From SCSIO-59966 sp046566185 (GTDB taxonomy: Bacteria; Actinomycetota; Actinomycetes; Actinomycetales; SCSIO-59966): a stretch of 12,510 bases of DNA. Position 1 is the stretch's first letter. The number at the start of each line of letters is the position of its first letter. Below the pieces are notes generated by a model. That model searched no databases. It was not told where the DNA came from and saw only the letters and a list, made by a program, of their open reading frames with translations. Location: contig JBKHXE010000149.1 of NCBI GenBank assembly GCA_046566185.1, positions 1-12,510 on the forward strand. Direction: 5' to 3'. Made by a program: the position numbers and the translations under genes. Of the stretch, positions 1-7,814 are shown in pieces.

Positions 1-429
1 CGGGCCCCCCGTCGGGTCCATCCTCATGTCCAGCGGTGCGTCCTGCGCGTAGGCGAAGCCGCGGTCGACCTCGTCGAGCTGGAGCGACGAGACCCCGAGG
101 TCGAGGAGCACGCCCCGCACGGCCGGCAGCCCGAGGTCGCCCAGCACGTCGGGCAGCCGGTCGAAGACGGCGTGCACGAGGGTGACCCGGTCACCGAACC
201 GTTCGAGGCGCCGACCGGCGAGGTGGAGCGCCTGCGGGTCGCGGTCGATGCCGATCACGCGCGCCTGCGGGCACGCCTCCAGCACGGCCTCGCTGTGCCC
301 CCCCATGCCGAGGGTGCCGTCGACGAGGACGCTGCCCGGCTCCTGCAACGCGGGGGCGAGCAGGGCGACGCAGCGCTCGAGCAGCACCGGCAGGTGACGG
401 GCACCCGCGGAGCCGGCGTCGTGCGGCAT
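1..429 (-). CDS. rsmH: 16S rRNA (cytosine-1402 N4)-methyltransferase RsmH (MraW), N-terminal part
   Basis: RsmH transfers a methyl group from S-adenosylmethionine to N4 of C1402 in the 16S rRNA decoding centre and acts in the cytosol. Only the first 143 codons are present; the gene continues past the left edge (a full protein is about 300-340 residues). Reading from the ATG at 429-427, visible family motifs are HLPVLLERC (12-20), the SAM-binding DGTLGMGGHS (37-46), the acidic IGIDRDPQAL (59-68), and LLDLGVSSLQLDEVDRGF (108-125) followed by PLDMRMDPT (132-140). This matches the conserved N-terminal order of RsmH closely. The ATG is preceded by GAAGGG at 440-435 with a 5-base gap, which supports this start. 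The gene lies 173 bp downstream of mraZ on the same strand, the normal start of the dcw cluster (ftsL and ftsI would be expected next, to the left). Identity is very secure; the missing part cannot be judged. Confidence 0.97.
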   Translation of the reverse strand, partial: MPHDAGSAGARHLPVLLERCVALLAPALQEPGSVLVDGTLGMGGHSEAVLEACPQARVIGIDRDPQALHLAGRRLERFGDRVTLVHAVFDRLPDVLGDLGLPAVRGVLLDLGVSSLQLDEVDRGFAYAQDAPLDMRMDPTGGP

Positions 430-496
430 CTCGACCCTTCGACGTGCGACGGAAGTGTGCTGGTGGTGCTGACGTGACTTCGGTGGTCGCCCGACC

Positions 497-585
497 AGGT
501 CTCCATCCGCTCCCGGGAAAGGAGTCCGCTGTCGCGTCCTGGCGCCGGGGAAGTGCGTCAGGGCGCGGGAAGCGGCTGGAGACCT
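497..585 (-). repeat. Long imperfect inverted repeat in the mraZ-rsmH spacer
   Basis: The arms lie at 497-515 and 566-585 with about 50 bases between them. AGGTCTCCA (497-505) pairs perfectly with TGGAGACCT (577-585); after one mismatch (506/576), CCGC (507-510) pairs with GCGG (572-575), and after one bulged base (571), TCCCG (511-515) pairs with CGGGA (566-570). That makes 18 base pairs with a single mismatch and a single bulge. It would be transcribed between mraZ and rsmH (minus strand), so it could form a stem closing a roughly 50-base loop in the dcw mRNA. No U-tract follows, so it is not a standard intrinsic terminator. The rest of the 430-602 spacer shows no convincing gene and no clear promoter. 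The repeat is seen directly; any function is inference. Confidence 0.6.
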
Positions 586-602
586 CGTCGTGCGGCCGGG
601 CG

Positions 603-1031
603 TCAGGTGCCCAGCACCACCCCCTCCGACGTCTCGGAGAAGACGTCCTCCTGGCTCGCCAGGTACTGCTCCCACGTCGAGGCGTCCCAGACCTCGAGGT
701 GGTCGCCCGCACCGATCACGGCCAGGTCGCGGTCGAGTCCCGCGTAGCCCCGCAGGGCCGGCGGGATCGTGATGCGGCCCTGCTTGTCGGGCACCTCGTC
801 GGAGGCCCCGGCGAGCAGGACCCGCAGGAAGTCGCGCGAGGCCTTGCTGGCGCCGGCGCCCGCGCTGAGGTCGGCGACGCGCTGCTCGAAGGCCGCCATC
901 GGGTAGATCGAGAGGCTGCGCTCCTGCCCGCGCGTGACGACCAGCCCGCCGGCCAGCTTGTCGCGGAACTTCGCGGGAAGGATCAGCCGCCCCTTGTCGT
1001 CCAGGCGCGGCGAGTGAGTACCGAGGAACAC
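603..1031 (-). CDS. mraZ: Transcriptional regulator MraZ
   Basis: MraZ is a DNA-binding protein of the SpoVT/AbrB fold that sits at the head of the dcw cluster and, in E. coli, represses its own promoter and operon. The product is 142 residues, the usual family length. It has two tandem AbrB-like repeats, each with the conserved D-K-G-R signature: DDKGRLILPAKFRD at 11-24 and DKQGRITIPPALR at 82-94. The start is taken as GTG at 1031-1029 (giving the family N-terminus FLGTH) with GGAGGGGG at 1046-1039 upstream. The open frame extends 26 codons further up to 1109, but those residues are not family-like and run through the operator. The gene is divergent from the MoxR operon, 358 bp away, and rsmH follows on the same strand. 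Autoregulation is likely from the phased boxes at 1084-1109. Confidence 0.96.
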   Translation of the reverse strand: MFLGTHSPRLDDKGRLILPAKFRDKLAGGLVVTRGQERSLSIYPMAAFEQRVADLSAGAGASKASRDFLRVLLAGASDEVPDKQGRITIPPALRGYAGLDRDLAVIGAGDHLEVWDASTWEQYLASQEDVFSETSEGVVLGT

Positions 1032-1083
1032 GGCCGCACCCCCTCCACGCAGGTCCGCGGACCCTCCTTCCGGCTCCGCGTCG

Positions 1084-1109
1084 CTCCAAAGTACTCCACT
1101 CTCCCCCAC
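1084..1109 (-). promoter_or_regulatory. MraZ operator in front of mraZ (three phased TGGNG boxes)
   Basis: Read on the minus strand, TGGGG (1108-1104), TGGAG (1098-1094) and TGGAG (1088-1084) follow each other with exactly 5 bases between each, a 10-bp period that puts them on one face of the helix. This is the arrangement described for E. coli MraZ, which binds TGGGN direct repeats separated by 5 nt upstream of its own gene. The cluster ends 53 bp before the mraZ GTG. A weak -10-like TACTTT lies inside it, which would suit autorepression. The repeats are seen directly; MraZ binding here is inferred from position and pattern. Confidence 0.75.
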
Positions 1110-1170
1110 CTTTGCAGCGCAATGCCCCGAACGGGTGTCGGCGTGTCAGCAAAAGCGCAGGTCAGCCCGG

Positions 1171-1186
1171 GTGGTGGAGAGTGGAG
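1171..1186 (+). promoter_or_regulatory. Inverted copy of the MraZ-type box, facing the MoxR operon
   Basis: This 16-base stretch matches the first 16 bases of the mraZ-side operator (1109-1094, minus strand) at 15 of 16 positions, in opposite orientation. It contains TGGTG (1172-1176) and TGGAG (1182-1186) at a 10-bp period, plus an overlapping TGGAG at 1175-1179. The centres of the two clusters are about 77 bp apart. It ends 203 bp before the MoxR start codon. It is a plausible second MraZ site controlling the plus-strand operon or helping a looped complex; this is inference from sequence only. Confidence 0.5.
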
Positions 1187-1282
1187 GAAGGTTTCGCGAG
1201 ACGTCCCGGGAACGGCCTCCGGGCCGGGGACGTCGGAGCAGGGGACCGGGCGCGGACCCGGGCCCGCCGCGGCACCGGGCCG

Positions 1283-1301
1283 GTGGTGGAGCGCCGTGGA
1301 G
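1283..1301 (+). promoter_or_regulatory. Second plus-strand pair of phased TGGAG boxes
   Basis: TGGAG at 1287-1291 and TGGAG at 1297-1301 are separated by exactly 5 bases, with an extra overlapping TGGTG at 1284-1288. The opening GGTGGTGGAG (1282-1291) is identical to 1170-1179 in the previous cluster. It lies 88 bp before the MoxR start. In GC-rich DNA such short motifs recur by chance, so this cluster alone is weak; its phasing and its shared opening with the upstream cluster are what make it notable. Confidence 0.35.
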
Positions 1302-1389
1302 GGCCGGGGCGGAACGAAGGGAACCTCCCGCGGCGGCCCGTGCTGTCGTACCGTCGCCTTACCGCCGCGCCAGACGAGGAGACCGACCC

Positions 1390-2367
<978 letters not shown>

Positions 2368-2372
2368 GGGCC

Positions 2373-3704
2373 GTGGCGTCGTCCGCGCTGCCCGCCGCAC
2401 TGACCGGACTCACCACCCGCGGGCGGTCCTTCCTGGCCGCCGGCGGCGCGGCGGCGGCGTGCGCGGTGCTGCTGGGGCAGCGTGACCTGCTGCGGGTGGC
2501 GGTGCTGCTGGTGGCCCTGCCGCTGGCGAGCGTGCTGCTCGTCGCGCGGGCACGGCACCGCATCCAGCTCTCCCGCACGGTGAGCCCCGCCCGCGTGCCC
2601 GCCGGGCGCACCGCGTCGGTGCGCCTCGAGCTGGCCAACCTGGCGCGGCTGCCGACGGGCGTGCTGCTGGCCGAGGACCACGTGCCCTACGTGCTGGGGT
2701 CGAGGCCGAGGTTCGTCGTGGACCGGCTCGACGCCGGCGCCAGCGTGGCCGTCACGTACTCGCTGAGCAGCGACGTCCGCGGCCGGTGGGATGTCGGCCC
2801 CCTGCGGCTGAGGGTCACCGACCCCTTCGGCATGTGCGAGGTCGCCCGGTCGTTCTCGGCCACCGACCCCCTGGTCGTCGTCCCCCGGGTGCACCCGCTG
2901 CTCCCGCTGCGCGGCACCGGCTCGTGGTCGGGCAGCGGGGAGTCGAGCACCACGACGGCCGCTGCGGCGGGCGACCACGACGTGGCGACCCGCGAGTACC
3001 GCGACGGCGACGACCTGCGCCGGGTGCACTGGCGCTCGACGGCGCGCCGCGGGGAGCTCATGGTGCGGCGTGACGAGCAGCCGCACCTGCTGCGGGCGAC
3101 GATCGTCCTGGACCGCCGCGCGGTCGGGCACCGCGGCGACGGGCCCGCCTCGTCCTTCGAGTGGGCGGTCAGCGCGGCCGCGTCGGTGGCCACGCTGCTG
3201 GCCGAGTCCGGCTACGGCGTCCGGGTGCTCACCGACGACGTCGAGGCGCCGTGGACGGGACGGGACGCCCAGCACGGGGTCGGCGCCCTGATGGACCGGC
3301 TCGCCACCCTCCAGCCGGGCGGCCCGCACGACCTGCGGGAGGCGCACCGGGCCCTGACCCGCACCGGCGGCGACGGCCTGGTCGTCGGCATCCTCGGGGA
3401 GGTCGACACCGCGGACGTCCAGCCGGTTGCGGCGCTGCCCCGGCGGGGGGCCGCCGGACTCGCCTTCCTGCTGCACACGACCAGCTGGGTCTCCTCGCTC
3501 CCGCCGCGTCGCCGTGCCGAGATCGACGAGGCGCGCCGACGGTCGGCCCTCACGCTGGACCGGGCCGGCTGGGGTGTGGTCACCCCGAACGCCACCACGA
3601 CGATCCCGGACGGCTGGCGGCTGCTCGTCGAGCGTCAGGCCACCCGGGCCGGCGGCGGTGCCGGTGCCCGAGCGGGCGCGGCCCTGCCGGGAGCCACCGG
3701 ATGA
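2373..3704 (+). CDS. DUF58 domain protein, membrane-anchored partner of the MoxR ATPase
   Basis: DUF58 proteins are almost always encoded beside MoxR ATPases and are thought to be their membrane-linked partners, with a degenerate von Willebrand A-like fold; no enzymatic activity is established. The 443-residue product begins with two hydrophobic segments (about 18-35 and 40-58). A beta-rich region with DVRGRWDVGP (134-143) and DPFGM (150-154) follows, then the DUF58 signature REYRDGDDLRRVHWRSTAR (207-225) and GELMVRR (227-233). The IVLDRRA stretch (244-250) lies where the first vWA strand would be, but no full DxSxS metal site is seen, so metal binding is doubtful. The start is GTG 2373, 5 bases after the MoxR stop; a GGGGG run at 2357-2361 may serve as ribosome binding site, or translation may be coupled. 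Its stop overlaps the next gene's start as ATGA. Confidence 0.92.
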   Translation: MASSALPAALTGLTTRGRSFLAAGGAAAACAVLLGQRDLLRVAVLLVALPLASVLLVARARHRIQLSRTVSPARVPAGRTASVRLELANLARLPTGVLLAEDHVPYVLGSRPRFVVDRLDAGASVAVTYSLSSDVRGRWDVGPLRLRVTDPFGMCEVARSFSATDPLVVVPRVHPLLPLRGTGSWSGSGESSTTTAAAAGDHDVATREYRDGDDLRRVHWRSTARRGELMVRRDEQPHLLRATIVLDRRAVGHRGDGPASSFEWAVSAAASVATLLAESGYGVRVLTDDVEAPWTGRDAQHGVGALMDRLATLQPGGPHDLREAHRALTRTGGDGLVVGILGEVDTADVQPVAALPRRGAAGLAFLLHTTSWVSSLPPRRRAEIDEARRRSALTLDRAGWGVVTPNATTTIPDGWRLLVERQATRAGGGAGARAGAALPGATG

Positions 3705-6073
3705 GCGCGGCGGCCCCCCGGGCGACGCTGACGGCGCTGGCCGCGTCACTGCTGGTCTGCCTGACCCTGTTCACGCTCGTCGACGGCGTGTGGTGGTTCG
3801 TCGAGGCGTCGCTCGTCGCCGTGGCCGTCGTGGCCGCCGGCGCGGGCGCGCGACGTCTCGTCCGCACGCCGTGGGTGGCCCTCGCGGCCCAGCTCGTGGC
3901 CCTGCTCACCGTGCTGACGTGGCTGTACTCCCGTGAGGAGACCATCGCCGGGCTGCTGCCCGGGCTGGCGTCGACGACCCGGCTGCTCGAGGTCGGGGCG
4001 GCCGGGATGGAGATCATCCGGACCTCCGCCGCCCCCGCGCCGGCCGAGGACGGCATCCGGCTGCTCGCGGCGGCCGGCGTGGGGGCTGTCGCCCTGGTCG
4101 TCGACCTCGTCGCGGTGGGGCTGCGGCAGCCGGCGGCCGCGGGCCTGCCGCTGCTCGCCGTCTACGCGGTGCCGGCCGCGCTCGCCCCCGGCGGCCTGGA
4201 CTGGTACTGGTTCGTGCTCGCGGGCACCGGCTACCTCGTGCTCGTCGCCTCGGACGCCGGCGAGCGGGTGGCCCGCTGGGGCCGGGTGCTGCACGGCCGC
4301 GGGGGCGAGGCGGCGCCGCTGGCGGCCACCGGGCGCCGCGTCGGCGCGGTGGCCCTCGCCGGTGCGGTCATCGTGCCCACCGTCGTGCCGGGCCTGGACG
4401 AGGCGCTGTTCTTCGGCACCGGCATCGGCGACGGCCCCGGCGACGGCGGGCGCATCGAGGTCGTCAACCCGATCTACAGCCTGCGCGACAACCTCGGGGC
4501 CCGCAGCGACACCACGGTTCTGGAGTACGAGACGACCGGCGCCCCCCAGCCGCTGCGCATCGTCACCGTCGACAGCTTCGACGGCACCACGTGGGAGCCG
4601 ACCCTCGGCACGCTTCCTCGCAGCAACACCGCCGCGAGCGGGATGCCCACGCCGCCGGGGCTCGGCGACGACGTGGCGACCACCGAGCAGCGGTACCGCA
4701 TCACCATCCGCGGCCTGCGGCAGACCTGGCTCCCCGTGCCGTACCCGCCCACCCGGGTCGACATCCTCGGCCCGTGGCTGTACGACGACGCGCTCAACGT
4801 CATCGGCGACGGGGTGAGCACCGAGGAGGGACTGAGCTACGACGTCCGCTACCTCGAGGTGACGCCGACGCCCGAGCAGCTGCAGCGGGCCCTGCCGCCC
4901 CCGGCGGACGTCGTCTCGCGCTGGACGGTCCTGCCCGAGGACCTGCCCGAGGTCGTGACGCGGACGGCGCAGGAGGTGGCCGGCGACGGGACCGCCTACG
5001 AGCAGGCGGTGCGGCTGCAGCAGTTCTTCCGCGGCGACGGCGGCTTCCAGTACTCGGTCGCGGCGCCGGACGCCAACAGCCCCAACGCGATCGCCGACTT
5101 CCTCGCCCGCCGCTCGGGGTACTGCGTGCACTTCGCCTCCGCGATGGCGGTGATGTCGCGCACCCTGGGCATCCCGGCGCGCGTCGCGGTCGGCTTCCTG
5201 CCCGGCGGCCGGCAGCCGGACGGCCGCTTCGAGGTGTCCCTGCGCGACGCCCACGCGTGGCCCGAGCTGTTCTTCGCGGGCATCGGCTGGGTCCGCTTCG
5301 AGCCGACGCCGTCGACGCGGACCGGCGGGCTGCCGAGCTGGGCCGCGCCCCCGCCGTCCGTGGTGGCCCCGGACGTCCCGGGCGACACCCCCAGCGCCGC
5401 CGCGCCCCTGCCGGGCCGGGCACCCGGCAGCACCTCCGACGCCTCGGTCGGCACCGCCGACGGCGGTCTGTCGGTCGGGCAGGTGCTCGCCGCCGTGCCG
5501 TGGCGGGCCGTCGCCGCCGTCGCGCTCGTGCTGACGCTGCTGTCCTCGCCGGCGGGCGCCGCGGCACTGGTCCGTCGGCGCCGGTACCGGCTCGCCGCCG
5601 GCTCGCCGGACCCGGGCGGCGCGACCGCGGAGGCGGCCTGGGCGACGCTGCACGAGAGGGCGCTGGACCTCGGCGTCCCGGTGCCGGCGTCCGCGACACC
5701 GCGGCAGGCCGAGTCGGGGCTGGCGGCCGTGCTGCCGGACGACGGCCGTGCCCCGCTGCACCGGCTGGCGCGTGGGGTCGAGCAGGCGCGCTACGCCCGC
5801 GCCGCGGGCGAGGGGTCGGTGAGCGGCCTGCGGCACGACGCCGCGACCGTGGCGCACCTGCTGGCGGACGGCGTGCCCCGGGGGGCCCGCTGGCGGGCCC
5901 GGCTGATGCCGGCGTCCGGGGCCCGGCACCTGCGGTCGGCGCTCGTCGAGACCGGGCTGGCCGTGGACTCCGGTGAGCGCGCGCTGGCCGCGCGGCTACG
6001 GAGGGGGCTGGGGCGGGTCAGCGCCAGCGTTCGTCGCGGCGCCGGTCCCAGCGCTCCTCGAGACGCTGCATGA
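3701..6073 (+). CDS. Membrane transglutaminase-like protein (TgpA/DUF3488 type)
   Basis: The 790-residue product is an inner-membrane protein with an outward-facing transglutaminase-like core, the third partner in many MoxR/DUF58 operons; the substrate is unknown. About seven hydrophobic segments (roughly 9-27, 31-50, 57-76, 119-141, 146-163, 167-184, 213-230) form the DUF3488 part. They are followed by an extracytoplasmic domain. The core shows GYCVHFASAMAVMSRTLGIP with Cys475, then DAHAWPELF with His518, then WVRFEPTPS with Glu534. The spacing fits the Cys-His-Asp triad of Pseudomonas TgpA, but the acidic residue is Glu instead of Asp. A proline/serine-rich linker leads to a final membrane segment (about 601-622) and a cytoplasmic tail resembling DUF4129 (AWATLHERALDLGVP, then TPRQAE). 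The ATG overlaps the DUF58 stop by 4 bases and has GGGAG at 3689-3693, so translation is probably coupled. Its last 56 bp overlap the convergent DUF3040 gene. Confidence 0.93.
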   Translation: MSAAAPRATLTALAASLLVCLTLFTLVDGVWWFVEASLVAVAVVAAGAGARRLVRTPWVALAAQLVALLTVLTWLYSREETIAGLLPGLASTTRLLEVGAAGMEIIRTSAAPAPAEDGIRLLAAAGVGAVALVVDLVAVGLRQPAAAGLPLLAVYAVPAALAPGGLDWYWFVLAGTGYLVLVASDAGERVARWGRVLHGRGGEAAPLAATGRRVGAVALAGAVIVPTVVPGLDEALFFGTGIGDGPGDGGRIEVVNPIYSLRDNLGARSDTTVLEYETTGAPQPLRIVTVDSFDGTTWEPTLGTLPRSNTAASGMPTPPGLGDDVATTEQRYRITIRGLRQTWLPVPYPPTRVDILGPWLYDDALNVIGDGVSTEEGLSYDVRYLEVTPTPEQLQRALPPPADVVSRWTVLPEDLPEVVTRTAQEVAGDGTAYEQAVRLQQFFRGDGGFQYSVAAPDANSPNAIADFLARRSGYCVHFASAMAVMSRTLGIPARVAVGFLPGGRQPDGRFEVSLRDAHAWPELFFAGIGWVRFEPTPSTRTGGLPSWAAPPPSVVAPDVPGDTPSAAAPLPGRAPGSTSDASVGTADGGLSVGQVLAAVPWRAVAAVALVLTLLSSPAGAAALVRRRRYRLAAGSPDPGGATAEAAWATLHERALDLGVPVPASATPRQAESGLAAVLPDDGRAPLHRLARGVEQARYARAAGEGSVSGLRHDAATVAHLLADGVPRGARWRARLMPASGARHLRSALVETGLAVDSGERALAARLRRGLGRVSASVRRGAGPSAPRDAA

Positions 6074-6413
6074 ACGTGCCGCTGCGGTGACCACCGGCCG
6101 AGCGGGGGGCGCGGACGCCGGAGCCGTCGACGACGCCGAGCGGGCCGCGCGAGCGACTGCCGGGAGCGGAGAAGGCGTAGACGGCGCCGCCGAGCATGAC
6201 GAGGAAGGCGAGGACGCCGAGCAGGATGATCTGCTGGGCCACCGCGAACACCAGCAGCACGAGGCCGGCGAGGACACCCAGGACCCCGACGGCGAGACGA
6301 CGCCGCATGACGGATCGGCGTCCGTTCATGGCCGAGGCGAACTTCGGGTCCTCGGCGAGGAGCTGCTGCTCCATCTGCGCGAGCAGGCGCTGCTCGTGCT
6401 CGGAGAGAGGCAC
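6018..6413 (-). CDS. DUF3040 small membrane protein
   Basis: This is an actinobacterial DUF3040 protein of 131 residues; its function is unknown. It opens with the family hallmark PLSEHEQRLLAQMEQQL (2-18) followed by DPKFA (22-26), then a basic stretch before two membrane segments (about 39-59 and 62-82). The tail ends in a charged FMQRLEERW motif (114-122), which is also typical of the family and shows that the overlap with the neighbouring gene is genuine coding sequence. The GTG start is backed by a perfect AGGAGG at 6424-6419 with a 5-base gap, so expression may be strong. It lies 39 bp downstream of dinB on the same strand and could be cotranscribed with it. A dinB-DUF3040-mraZ neighbourhood recurs across actinobacteria, which hints at a link to envelope or division, but this is inference. 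Confidence 0.93.
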   Translation of the reverse strand: MPLSEHEQRLLAQMEQQLLAEDPKFASAMNGRRSVMRRRLAVGVLGVLAGLVLLVFAVAQQIILLGVLAFLVMLGGAVYAFSAPGSRSRGPLGVVDGSGVRAPRSAGGHRSGTFMQRLEERWDRRRDERWR

Positions 6414-6452
6414 TGCGACCTCCTGCGGTCCAGCCCGGGGTACTAGGTCTCC

Positions 6453-7793
6453 TCAGGATAGGTCGCCGCTCGGCGGTGCGAAACCCGGACCCGGCAAGCG
6501 GACCGCGGATGGGGGCTTTGGTCCCGCCCCGCCCGGGTGGGACGGGCGGGAGTCGTCGCCGAGCAGGGTCGCGGGCCGCACCGACCCGGCCCCGAACCGG
6601 GCCGAGGCACGGTCCACGGCCTGCTCGGCCTGCCGCCAGCCCTCGGGCCGCTCGTCGAGGGTGAGCTGGTGGTGCTGCCGGTCGGCCTCGACGAGGTTCT
6701 CCACGCGCACCCCGACGAGCCGGATCCGGGCCCGGTCCAGGCGCAGCGCCGTCCACAGCTCGCGGGCCGTGCCGTAGACGTCGCGGCCGAGGTCGGTCGC
6801 CTCGCGCAGGGTCCGCGACCGGGTGATGGTGGTGAAGTCGGCGAAGCGCACCTTGAGGACGACGGTGCGCCCCGCCAGCCCCGCCGCCCGCAGGCGGGCC
6901 GCGACCCGCTCGGAGAGCCGCAGCACCTCGCGCAGCACGACCTCGGGGTCGTCGACGTCGCGCGCGAACGTCTCCTCGTTGCCGATGCTCTTCTCCCCCG
7001 ACTCCGGGACGACGACCCGCGGGTCACGGCCCCACGCCAGGGCGTGCAGGTGGGCGCCGGCGGCGTCGCCGAGCACGCGTCGCAGCGTGGGCTCGGGGGT
7101 GTGGGCGATGTCGCCGACGGTGCGCAGCCCGAGCCGGGTCAGCTGCTCCTCGGTGCGCTCCCCCACCCCCCACAGCGCCCCGACCGGCAGCGGGTGCAGG
7201 AAGGCGATGGTCTCGTCGGCGGGGACGACGAGCAGCCCGTCGGGCTTGCAGCGCCCCGAGGCGAGCTTGGCGACGAACTTCGTGGCGGCGACCCCGACGG
7301 AGCAGGTGACGAGCTGCTCGTCGGCGACCCGGTCGCGCAGGTGCTGGGCGACGGCCGTCGGGGTGCCGAGCCGCCGCAGCGCGCCGGAGACGTCGAGGAA
7401 CGCCTCGTCCATGCTCAGCGGCTCCACCACGGGGGTGACAGACCGGAAGATCTCCATGACGTTCCGGGAGACCTCCGCGTACCGCCGGTGGTCGGGCTCG
7501 ACGACGACCCCGGCGGGGCACAGGCGGCGCGCCCGGCTCATCGGCATCGCCGAGTGGACGCCGTACCGCCGCGCCTCGTACGTCGCCGACAGCACCACGC
7601 CCCGGTTGCCGCCGCCCCCGACGATCACCGGCCGCCCGTGCAGGTCGGGCCGGTCGATGAGCGACACCGACGCGTAGAACGCGTCCATGTCGACGTGCAG
7701 CACGGTGCAGCCGGTGTCGTCGGCCGACAGGCCGCGGCGCGAGGCCGCGACGGCCGGGTCCAGCCCGGGGCGGTCGAGCTGGCGGCGGCTCAT
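6453..7793 (-). CDS. dinB: DNA polymerase IV (Y-family translesion polymerase)
   Basis: DinB copies past damaged template bases with low fidelity and no proofreading. The 446-residue product has the complete Y-family layout. Metal-binding residues are in VDMDAFYASV (34-43: D35 and D37) and SMDEAFLDV (127-135: D129 and E130). Tyr40 lies at the steric-gate position that excludes ribonucleotides. A helix-hairpin-helix part and a little-finger domain (roughly 270-375) follow. QLTLD at 376-380 resembles the sliding-clamp binding motif QL(S/D)LF, followed by an actinobacterial-type helix (AEQAVDRASARFG) and a proline/glycine-rich tail of about 30 residues. A 27-residue extension precedes the catalytic core, which is usual in actinobacteria. 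The ATG lies 21 bp after the methyltransferase stop, with only a weak GGTGGG ahead of it. It probably belongs to the operon of the upstream methyltransferase and DnaE2. No LexA-like GAAC-N4-GTTC site was seen in front of it. Confidence 0.96.
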   Translation of the reverse strand: MSRRQLDRPGLDPAVAASRRGLSADDTGCTVLHVDMDAFYASVSLIDRPDLHGRPVIVGGGGNRGVVLSATYEARRYGVHSAMPMSRARRLCPAGVVVEPDHRRYAEVSRNVMEIFRSVTPVVEPLSMDEAFLDVSGALRRLGTPTAVAQHLRDRVADEQLVTCSVGVAATKFVAKLASGRCKPDGLLVVPADETIAFLHPLPVGALWGVGERTEEQLTRLGLRTVGDIAHTPEPTLRRVLGDAAGAHLHALAWGRDPRVVVPESGEKSIGNEETFARDVDDPEVVLREVLRLSERVAARLRAAGLAGRTVVLKVRFADFTTITRSRTLREATDLGRDVYGTARELWTALRLDRARIRLVGVRVENLVEADRQHHQLTLDERPEGWRQAEQAVDRASARFGAGSVRPATLLGDDSRPSHPGGAGPKPPSAVRLPGPGFAPPSGDLS

Positions 7794-7814
7794 GACCCAC
7801 CGCCGGTGGTCAGG

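Larger units (their letters stand above)
1032..1389. promoter_or_regulatory. Divergent intergenic region between mraZ and the MoxR operon
   Basis: These 358 bp hold no convincing gene. They carry three clusters of 10-bp-phased TGGNG repeats, annotated separately: one facing mraZ at 1084-1109 and two facing the MoxR gene at 1171-1186 and 1283-1301. An 8-bp perfect inverted repeat, GACGTCCC at 1200-1207 and GGGACGTC at 1227-1234, could form a GC-rich hairpin if transcription of the MoxR operon starts upstream of it. Promoter elements are not clear. For mraZ, TACTTT (1093-1088, minus strand) lies 17 bases after TGCAAA, a weak match placed inside the operator; CTGACA further upstream has no good -10 partner. 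For the MoxR side I see no dependable -10/-35 pair. Confidence 0.6.

Noticed and set aside
497..585. Intrinsic terminator between mraZ and rsmH
   Set aside because: The loop is about 50 bases and no U-tract follows the stem, so the inverted repeat does not fit a Rho-independent terminator.
1032..1109. A longer MraZ beginning at 1109
   Set aside because: The 26 extra residues are not family-like, the stretch runs through the operator, and GTG 1031 has a good ribosome site and gives the standard N-terminus.
1311..1354. ECF-sigma-like GGAAC motifs and a TACCGT -10 upstream of the MoxR gene
   Set aside because: The spacing to any matching -10 or -35 partner is wrong, so no promoter could be supported.
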